Shown piece by piece: positions 6,921 to 12,634 of a DNA stretch of 15,819 nucleotides. This DNA is from JBHICC01 sp046759385 (GTDB taxonomy: Bacteria > Pseudomonadota > Gammaproteobacteria > Acidiferrobacterales > SPGG2): positions 1-15,819 of the forward strand of contig JBHICC010000053.1 in assembly GCA_046759385.1 (NCBI GenBank), given 5' to 3'. The position numbers and the translations under genes are program-made. The stretch's first letter is position 1. The number at the start of each line of letters is the position of its first letter. A model generated the notes under the pieces. It saw nothing but the letters and a program-made list of their open reading frames with translations, had not been told where the DNA came from and did not search any database.

Positions 6921-9674
6921 ATGTGCAAGGTCAGAAAGTCGTTTTCGGTGCTGCCGGTAGCGTTGGTGCTAGCGCTGCTCGGTGCCAGCGAGCCGGCAAG
7001 CGCACACGCATTTGGTCAGCGCTATGATCTGCCCGTACCGCTTGAGCTTTACTTGCTCGGCGCGGCGGCAACTGTAGTCTTTTCCTTCGTCGTCATCGCC
7101 GCTTTCGTCGGTGGCGCACCTCACTCAGGGGTGTACCCCCGTGTCAATCTTCTCCGCTATCGGCTCGGTCGGCTGCTCGCGCATCGGCTCGTCCTTCTGG
7201 TCATAAAGTTAGGCTCCGTCGGCCTGTTCCTGCTGGTGATATTAGCGGGCTTTATCGGTGATCAGCATCCGCTCCGAAATCTGGCCCCGGCCTTAGTGTG
7301 GATCATAGGGTGGGTGGGGCTCGCCTATGTATCCGCGTTCGTGGGCAACGTTTGGGTCCTGCTCAATCCTTGGCGCACGCTCTTTGGCTGGGCGGACGCC
7401 CTTTACCGCCGTATTCGTCCAGAGCACGCGCTTTCCTTACATCTGCCCTACCCTGATGCGTTGGGCGTGTGGCCAGGTTTATTTCTATTGCTCGCCTTCT
7501 CCTGGATTGAACTGGTGTTTCCGGAACCGGCGACGCCGATCAATATTGCTTGGATAGTCGTCGGCTATTCGCTCATCACGTGGACTGGCATGTTCCTGTT
7601 TGGCAGGGAGCGGTGGCTCAGACAGGGAGAAGCGTTCTCGCTCGTGTTCGCGCTGCTCGCTCGCTTCGGACCCACAGAAGTTGGTGTCGCTCGTACCAAC
7701 ACTTGCAAACGCTGCGGGCTTCAATGCCGTGATCGCGACCGGCGCTGCGTCGATTGTTACCAGTGTTTTGATCTCGCTGATGAACGTGATCGTGAGTGGA
7801 CGCTGCGTCCCTATGCGGCGGGACTGCTGCGAGACGAACCCGTTTCCACCTCGATGATGGCGTTTGTGCTGTTGGTGCTTTCACTCGTGCTATTTGACGG
7901 CTTCCTAGCAACCCCTGAGTGGTGGAATTTGTGGGAATGGCTACGACCCTTTTCGTCGAGCCTGGAAGATGCCTATGACATAACCGTCAAGACGCTCGGT
8001 CTGATTGTGTTTTGGCTTCTGTTTCTGGGCGCTTATCTTGCGACTTGCTTTCTCATGACAGCGGTCAGTGTAAAGGGACATTCGACCGGTGAGATAGCGC
8101 GTATCTTTGCCTTCACACTGGTCCCCATCGCTATCGCCTATCATCTGGCCCACTATCTGACTTACCTACTCATCCAAGGCCAATACATCATCCCCTTGGC
8201 ATCCGATCCGTTTGGCTATGACTGGGATCTTTTCGGAACTGCAGGATACCGGGTCGACATTGCCGTCGTCGGTGCGCGTTTCGCCTGGTACACCGCGGTC
8301 ATTACTATTGTTATGGGACATATCGTGGCTGTGTATCTGGCACACAACCGGGCGATGAGACTTTTGCCGGAAAGACGATCTGTGTTGCGTAGCCAATACC
8401 CAATGACAGCCCTGATGGTGGCCTACACTGTCACCAGTCTCTCTATCCTTGCCGAGCCGATCGTCGAAACCCGTCCCGCAGCGGCCACTACTGAAGCGCG
8501 TGAACCGGCACTGGTACGTATCCCAGCGGACGCGGTGCTGCCTCGACACGGAAGCGGCCAATTGATCGCAGTCGGGACCGACAAGTACGCAAAAGCGAAG
8601 CTGACTTACAAGTCTATGGTTTCGGTCTTCCACGATGGAACCCGGGCGACCACGGCAGACATTCTCTACCCCTATATGCTTGCATACCGCTGGGGAACGC
8701 ATAGCCCGGACCAAAAAACAAACTACGACCCCTACATTGACAAGTCCACTGCGCTTATCCGGGGGCGGCTTGTTGGCCTACGGACTACCGGCGTAGACAA
8801 GACGTCTAAGTCCAGCCGGTTTGGAGATTTTGTCATAGAACGGGAGTTGCAGGTTATTGAGGTTTATCTAAGCACCGCGCCAGACAAGGCGCAGAGTGTA
8901 ACCGCAGTGGCGCCCCCTTGGAGCAGTGTCCCTTGGCACGTGCTTGTCTTGATGGAGCAGGCCGTTAAGCGTGGTTGGGCAGCGTTTTCGCAAAGCGAGG
9001 CGACGCGGCAAGGGGTGGCATGGCTAGATCTCGTCCGGACGAATCGAACGCAGATGCAGCAGTTCGCATCGCTCATCGAAGAATTCGAGCGACGGGGGCA
9101 CGTTCCACAGCCATTGAAGGGACTTGTAAACACCGAGCAGGCGCGCGCGCGTTGGACAGCGCTGAAAACATTCTACGAGAAACGTGGCCATTTTCTGGTT
9201 ACGAACGGCCCGTACACCCTGAAAAGCTGGTCAGAGAACACCATCGTGCTCAAGGTATTTCGGGACTTGAGCTACCCGCTAGGGGTTGGCTCGTACGACG
9301 CCTATTCGATTCCACGGCGGGCCTATATCAGAAAGATAGAGCAGAACGATGCCGGGCTACGGGTCTTTGCAGAGGTCGAGAAAATAGAGCGGATTCAAAG
9401 AAGCTACCAGATTGTTCGAAGACCGTTTCGTGTCGCTACCGGTGGCAGCGCACGTACCGACACCCTGGCTTGCCGCTATGTGGTTGTCACCGCCGATGGG
9501 CAGGTTCGGTTGGCCGGAGATGGTCATGTGAAAAATGATGGGACCGTTGCCGTCGAACTCCGGGGGAAGCTTGAGCCCGATCTTTACACAATTATGGTCG
9601 CACTTTACCTTAACGATAATACGATGAACCCAGACATAAAACGCATCTCGTATGAGGTGACGCGTGATTCGTAA
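6921..9674 (+). CDS. Large polytopic membrane protein ('fenitrothion hydrolase'-like) with C-terminal solute-binding-like domain
   Basis: This 917-residue protein has an N-terminal signal (7-28, ASA-H) and roughly ten membrane segments between 41 and 511. A cytoplasmic-looking or interfacial loop holds six cysteines in the spacing CX2CX3CX6CX2CX2C (C262-C282). Membrane-associated His residues occur in pairs (H408/H411 in YHLAHY, H467/H475). The block GQYIIPLASDPFGYDWDLFGT (420-440) resembles, from memory, proteins annotated as fenitrothion hydrolase; that name should not be read as the native activity. Residues ~530-917 form a large extramembrane domain with HDGTRATTAD (571-580) and LVTNGPYTLKSW (759-770), similar to conserved stretches of family 5 (Opp/Dpp) solute-binding proteins. 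AGGA 6 bases before the ATG supports the start. A paralogue of its C-terminus ends at 723. The last codons (V-T-R-D-S-stop) lie in heptamer repeats. Confidence 0.82.
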   Translation: MCKVRKSFSVLPVALVLALLGASEPASAHAFGQRYDLPVPLELYLLGAAATVVFSFVVIAAFVGGAPHSGVYPRVNLLRYRLGRLLAHRLVLLVIKLGSVGLFLLVILAGFIGDQHPLRNLAPALVWIIGWVGLAYVSAFVGNVWVLLNPWRTLFGWADALYRRIRPEHALSLHLPYPDALGVWPGLFLLLAFSWIELVFPEPATPINIAWIVVGYSLITWTGMFLFGRERWLRQGEAFSLVFALLARFGPTEVGVARTNTCKRCGLQCRDRDRRCVDCYQCFDLADERDREWTLRPYAAGLLRDEPVSTSMMAFVLLVLSLVLFDGFLATPEWWNLWEWLRPFSSSLEDAYDITVKTLGLIVFWLLFLGAYLATCFLMTAVSVKGHSTGEIARIFAFTLVPIAIAYHLAHYLTYLLIQGQYIIPLASDPFGYDWDLFGTAGYRVDIAVVGARFAWYTAVITIVMGHIVAVYLAHNRAMRLLPERRSVLRSQYPMTALMVAYTVTSLSILAEPIVETRPAAATTEAREPALVRIPADAVLPRHGSGQLIAVGTDKYAKAKLTYKSMVSVFHDGTRATTADILYPYMLAYRWGTHSPDQKTNYDPYIDKSTALIRGRLVGLRTTGVDKTSKSSRFGDFVIERELQVIEVYLSTAPDKAQSVTAVAPPWSSVPWHVLVLMEQAVKRGWAAFSQSEATRQGVAWLDLVRTNRTQMQQFASLIEEFERRGHVPQPLKGLVNTEQARARWTALKTFYEKRGHFLVTNGPYTLKSWSENTIVLKVFRDLSYPLGVGSYDAYSIPRRAYIRKIEQNDAGLRVFAEVEKIERIQRSYQIVRRPFRVATGGSARTDTLACRYVVVTADGQVRLAGDGHVKNDGTVAVELRGKLEPDLYTIMVALYLNDNTMNPDIKRISYEVTRDS

Positions 9675-9698
9675 TCGGTGACTAGTGATCAGTCGTTA
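9657..9698 (+). repeat. Heptamer repeat tract across the 917-aa gene stop codon (six units)
   Basis: Six consecutive 7-base units run from inside the coding region past the stop codon: GTGACGC and GTGATTC, then GTAATCG, GTGACTA, GTGATCA and GTCGTTA. The TAA stop (9672-9674) sits in the third unit. The tract is partly complementary to the one at 9773-9807, so the two could pair as arms of a long imperfect stem-loop. Confidence 0.75.
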
Positions 9699-9772
9699 TC
9701 TGAACTTCTCGACTTGAAGCTTCGCAAGGTGAACTGCAGATTCATTAATCATTGCTCGGGCCCCATGCTATG

Positions 9773-9807
9773 AACTACTAATCACCAATTACTAATTATC
9801 AATCGCT
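9773..9807 (-). repeat. Inverted heptamer tract abutting the dehydratase start codon (five units)
   Basis: Five units of the complementary form (AACTACT, AATCACC, then AATTACT, AATTATC, AATCGCT) end exactly one base before the ATG at 9808. They replace the usual ribosome binding site region. Read on the - strand, they match the GTGATTA family. Together with 9657-9698 they frame a 74-base spacer with no recognised feature. Confidence 0.75.
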
Positions 9808-11520
9808 ATGACTGAAAAAGGATTACGGAAAGGCCTAACGCGTTACGGCGATGATCGTTTCTCGCTGTTCCTGCGCAAGGCGTTCATCAAGGCGATGGGT
9901 TACTCGGACGATGCTCTAGAGCGGCCGATCATAGGAATTGTAAACACGTACAGCGCGTACAATGCGTGCCACCGCAACGTTCCCGAAATGATCGAGGCGA
10001 TTAAGCGCGGGGTAATGCTCGCAGGCGGGCTACCGGTCGACTTCCCCACAATCTCGCTGCACGAATCTTTTGCTTACCCCACGAGTATGTTTCTACGCAA
10101 CCTGATGGCGATGGACGTTGAGGAGATGATCCGCGCGCAACCCATGGACGCGGTCGTTCTCGTCGGTGGTTGCGACAAGACCGTGCCAGCCTTGCTGATG
10201 GGCGCGGCAAGTGCAAACGTGCCCGCCATTCTCACGGTCACGGGGCCGATGCTGACAGGAAGTCATCGCGGCGAACGGCTCGGCGCTTGCACCGATTGCC
10301 GGCGCTTGTGGGCCGCCCATCGCGCCGGTGAGATCGATGAACGCGAGATCGATGAAGCAGGCAATAAACTTGCGCCGACTGCCGGCACCTGCGGGATTAT
10401 GGGCACTGCCAGCACGATGGCTTTAACGAGTGAGGCGATGGGGATGATGCTTCGGGGCGGTGCCACGATCCCCGCGACTCACGCTGACCGCTTGCGCCAC
10501 GCCGAAGCGACTGGGGCGCGGGCGGTAAGCTTGGCCGATGAAGATCTGACGCCCGATCTAATAATCACGCCCGCAACAATCACGAATGCCCTGCGGGTAC
10601 TACTGGCCATCGGCGGATCGACTAACGGGCTGATTCATTTGACAGCTATCGCGGGTCGCCTCGGAATCGAAGTCGATCTCGATGCGCTAGATCGACTTGG
10701 AAGAGAAACGCCAATGCTAGTCGACCTAAAACCTTCAGGACAGTACTACATGGAAGACCTGTACAGAGCGGGTGGTCTCACGCCGATCTTGCAAGAGCTC
10801 AAGCCCTCACTTCATCTCGATCGCCTCACCGTCAGTGGGCGCACCTTGGGCGAAGATCTAGACACGGCACCCCCGCCGTGGCCACAAGATGTTGTACGAG
10901 GTGCCGATAACCCGCTCTATCCGCAAGGCGGCATTGCGGTGTTGACGGGCAACCTAGCCCCTGGGTCCGCCATCATTAAGCAATCGGCTGCTTCGCCGGC
11001 CTTAATGCAACATACCGGACGAGCAGTCGTGTTCGAGTCTGTGGAGGATATAGCACAGCGTATCGATGCCGTGGATGCGCGGCCAGATGACGTTCTCGTG
11101 CTACGAAATGCAGGACCAAAAGGGGCGCCCGGCATGCCGGAAGCGGGATACATCCCCATCCCTCGACAGCTTGCGCAGCAGGGGGTTAAGGATATGGTAC
11201 GCATCTCCGATGCACGCATGAGCGGTACCGCCTTCGGCACCATCGTGTTACACGTTTGCCCCGAGGCGACTGTGGGCGGACCATTAGCGTTGATTCGCGA
11301 CGGCGATATGATCCAGCTCGACGTGCCGAACCGAAAGCTAGATGTGCTCGTGGCTGACGAGGAGCTGGGTGCACGCTCGGCGAAGTGGCGCGCGCCGCCG
11401 AATCATGTGGGGAGTGAACGCGGATATCTCAAGCTGTTTCTCGATCATGTCGAGCAGGCTGACCAGGGTTGCGACTTTGATTTCCTAATGAAACAGCCGA
11501 TCACGGCGCAAATACCGTGA
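9808..11520 (+). CDS. IlvD/Edd-family dehydratase, probably for a sugar acid
   Basis: The 570-residue protein is a dehydratase of the dihydroxy-acid/phosphogluconate dehydratase family. These are Fe-S enzymes that remove water from a 2,3-dihydroxy acid to give a 2-keto acid. Three cysteines fit the [2Fe-2S] ligands of the sugar-acid branch: C54 (NACHRN), C122 (GGCDKT) and C195 (GTCGIMGTAST). Their spacing of 68 and 73 residues agrees with what I recall for L-arabinonate dehydratase. K124, next to C122-D123, is the likely carbamylated metal-binding Lys, and S472 in DARMSGTAFGT is the likely catalytic Ser. SGTAFGT favours aldonate-type dehydratases over IlvD proper. No Shine-Dalgarno is visible before the ATG, where heptamer repeats run up to the start. 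It lies beside enolase- and racemase-family genes, consistent with hydroxy-acid catabolism. The exact substrate is unknown. Confidence 0.88.
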   Translation: MTEKGLRKGLTRYGDDRFSLFLRKAFIKAMGYSDDALERPIIGIVNTYSAYNACHRNVPEMIEAIKRGVMLAGGLPVDFPTISLHESFAYPTSMFLRNLMAMDVEEMIRAQPMDAVVLVGGCDKTVPALLMGAASANVPAILTVTGPMLTGSHRGERLGACTDCRRLWAAHRAGEIDEREIDEAGNKLAPTAGTCGIMGTASTMALTSEAMGMMLRGGATIPATHADRLRHAEATGARAVSLADEDLTPDLIITPATITNALRVLLAIGGSTNGLIHLTAIAGRLGIEVDLDALDRLGRETPMLVDLKPSGQYYMEDLYRAGGLTPILQELKPSLHLDRLTVSGRTLGEDLDTAPPPWPQDVVRGADNPLYPQGGIAVLTGNLAPGSAIIKQSAASPALMQHTGRAVVFESVEDIAQRIDAVDARPDDVLVLRNAGPKGAPGMPEAGYIPIPRQLAQQGVKDMVRISDARMSGTAFGTIVLHVCPEATVGGPLALIRDGDMIQLDVPNRKLDVLVADEELGARSAKWRAPPNHVGSERGYLKLFLDHVEQADQGCDFDFLMKQPITAQIP

Positions 11521-11523
11521 CTT

Positions 11524-11551
11524 GTAATTAGTGATTGGTAATTTGTTATTA
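11524..11551 (+). repeat. Heptamer tract just after the dehydratase stop, left arm (four units)
   Basis: Four units, GTAATTA and GTGATTG then GTAATTT and GTTATTA, begin three bases after the TGA stop. Positions 11524-11543 match the complement of 11566-11585 at 17 of 20 bases, and 11529-11543 match the complement of 11594-11608 perfectly over 15 bases. A long AT-rich stem-loop is therefore possible and may act as a transcript 3' end or stability element. Confidence 0.8.
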
Positions 11552-11565
11552 AAATACTTATCTCC

Positions 11566-11614
11566 AGTTACCAATTACTAATCACAAATCACCAATTACC
11601 AATCACTACTCACC
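11566..11614 (-). repeat. Heptamer tract, right arm, upstream of the ABM-domain gene (seven units)
   Basis: Seven uninterrupted 7-base units with consensus AATYACY are seen, including AGTTACC, AATTACT, AATCACA and AATCACC. It is the inverted partner of 11524-11551 across a 14-base spacer. It ends two to three bases before the AGGGGAGGG ribosome binding site of the next gene. It is the clearest example of the repeat in the window. Confidence 0.85.
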
Positions 11615-11629
11615 AAAGGGGAGGGAAAC

Positions 11630-11923
11630 GTGAATCACTTTGCTGTTATTGTTATGGTCAAAGTAAAACCTGGCACGTCCGGCGATTTTCGAGCACAAAT
11701 CCTGACGAACGCGGAAGCGTCTAGTCGTAACGAACCGGATTGCCATCGGTTCGATGTCCTGGTATCCGAAGACGACGAGAGCACGTTCTTCTTTTATGAA
11801 GAGTATACGGACGCTGCTGCGTTTGACACACATCATAATATGGACCACTACAAAGCATTCCGTGCTGCAACCGATGCCATCGTCGTAGATCGCAAAATCG
11901 AACGCTGCGCGGTCATTAGCTAG
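11630..11923 (+). CDS. YgiN-like ABM-domain protein, putative quinol monooxygenase family
   Basis: The 97-residue protein has the pattern of antibiotic-biosynthesis-monooxygenase (ABM, dimeric alpha/beta barrel) domains. An N-terminal strand (FAVIVMVKVKPG) is followed by a helix with NEPDCHRFDV, the strand FFFYEEYTD, and the helix AAFDTHHNMDHYKAFR with two adjacent His (residues ~67-68), then a final strand. Members include YgiN quinol monooxygenase and LsrG isomerase, and many are of unknown function. The GTG start at 11630 is supported by a strong GGGGAGGG site four bases upstream. It follows the dehydratase gene across the inverted heptamer element. Its TAG stop directly abuts the stop of the opposite-strand gene. 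A role in the same catabolic pathway is inferred from position only. Confidence 0.8.
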   Translation: MNHFAVIVMVKVKPGTSGDFRAQILTNAEASSRNEPDCHRFDVLVSEDDESTFFFYEEYTDAAAFDTHHNMDHYKAFRAATDAIVVDRKIERCAVIS

Positions 11924-12601
11924 CTACTTTTCGATAACTGATGGCGACGCGATGAGTTCCTGCAGTCGCTTGACCGCAGAATCTGGGCTGGTGAGGACGC
12001 GACGACGCGGCACCTGTGCGATGGCGGTGCGCGCCCGCGCCATCGAGAATTGAGCAAGGATGACGACGTCATGAGCACTAAGTGCTTCGGCCGCGCGCGC
12101 GATCATCGCGTCGTGTTCGGCCGCCTTTCCAGCACGTAATGCTTCCATCGCGCGCGGTACGTGACGTAGATCGATTTGTGGTGAAACCCCGCGCTCAGCT
12201 GCGGCTGCTTCCAGCTCTGCTTTTAGCGAGTCAATGGTGGGACGGAACGTTGCCAGTGCGCCGATGCGCGACCCGGTGGAGAGCGCTTCTTCAATCATCG
12301 CCTCATCGGGCTTCAGCACAGGGATAGAAACCGCTTTCTTGGCTTCATCAATAGCGGTGGCAAACCCGGAACAGGTAAACAGAACTCCATTAGCGCCACA
12401 ACTTGCTGCGTAGCGTGCGAGGCTCACTATTCGCTCTGCCATCGACCGAGTCAGTTCACCGAGTTCGTCGAGGTCCCGGCTCAAGGAGTCATCCGTTAGA
12501 TTGATTGCTGTCGACTCAGGCCATAAACGCGTGAGCGCTTCCCATATAGGTTCATGCGCCAGGGGCGTTGCGTGGATCAAGGCAATGCGATGCGATGACA
12601 T
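11924..12601 (-). CDS. Asp/Glu racemase-family protein with a single catalytic-position cysteine
   Basis: The 225-residue protein belongs to the Asp/Glu/hydantoin racemase superfamily, which also includes arylmalonate decarboxylase and maleate isomerase. It has the N-terminal IALIHATPLAHEPI strand-turn, the first Cys motif LFTCSGF (C77), and VLKPDEAM. At the position of the second catalytic Cys it reads VILAQFSMARA, with no Cys. The other cysteine (C68) lies nine residues before C77 and is unlikely to substitute. A two-base racemase mechanism is therefore doubtful, and a one-Cys lyase or isomerase reaction is possible. I recall related proteins that share the AQFSxARA segment, so the change is probably a subfamily trait. 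It sits 33 bases downstream of the enolase-superfamily gene on the same strand, spaced by heptamers. Only a weak AAGAG precedes the ATG. Confidence 0.83.
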   Translation of the reverse strand: MSSHRIALIHATPLAHEPIWEALTRLWPESTAINLTDDSLSRDLDELGELTRSMAERIVSLARYAASCGANGVLFTCSGFATAIDEAKKAVSIPVLKPDEAMIEEALSTGSRIGALATFRPTIDSLKAELEAAAAERGVSPQIDLRHVPRAMEALRAGKAAEHDAMIARAAEALSAHDVVILAQFSMARARTAIAQVPRRRVLTSPDSAVKRLQELIASPSVIEK

Positions 12602-12606
12602 AAGCT

Positions 12607-12634
12607 CTTAGTCTTGCGTCCTGAATCGTTAGTC
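12607..12634 (+). repeat. Heptamer tract filling the enolase-racemase gap (four units)
   Basis: Four units (CTTAGTC, TTGCGTC, CTGAATC, GTTAGTC on the + strand) occupy nearly the whole 33-base gap between the two - strand genes. The last unit is identical to 5330-5336. It is more degenerate than the tracts near the dehydratase gene. Confidence 0.6.

Noticed and set aside
8166..8714. 182-aa open frame on the - strand opposite the 917-aa gene
   Set aside because: It has no recognisable motif, and the + strand frame is strongly supported by paralogy and membrane pattern.
8975..9538. 187-aa open frame on the + strand inside the 917-aa gene, in another frame
   Set aside because: The overlapping main frame aligns with the paralogue at 1-723; this frame shows no domain.
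6921..9674. Naming the 917-aa protein fenitrothion hydrolase as its function
   Set aside because: Only a family resemblance recalled from memory supports it. Fenitrothion is a synthetic pesticide, and no hydrolase catalytic motif is visible, so the name is given as a likeness only.
11524..11614. CRISPR-like array
   Set aside because: The units are 7 bases with no spacers between them and no cas genes are nearby, so this is a short tandem repeat.
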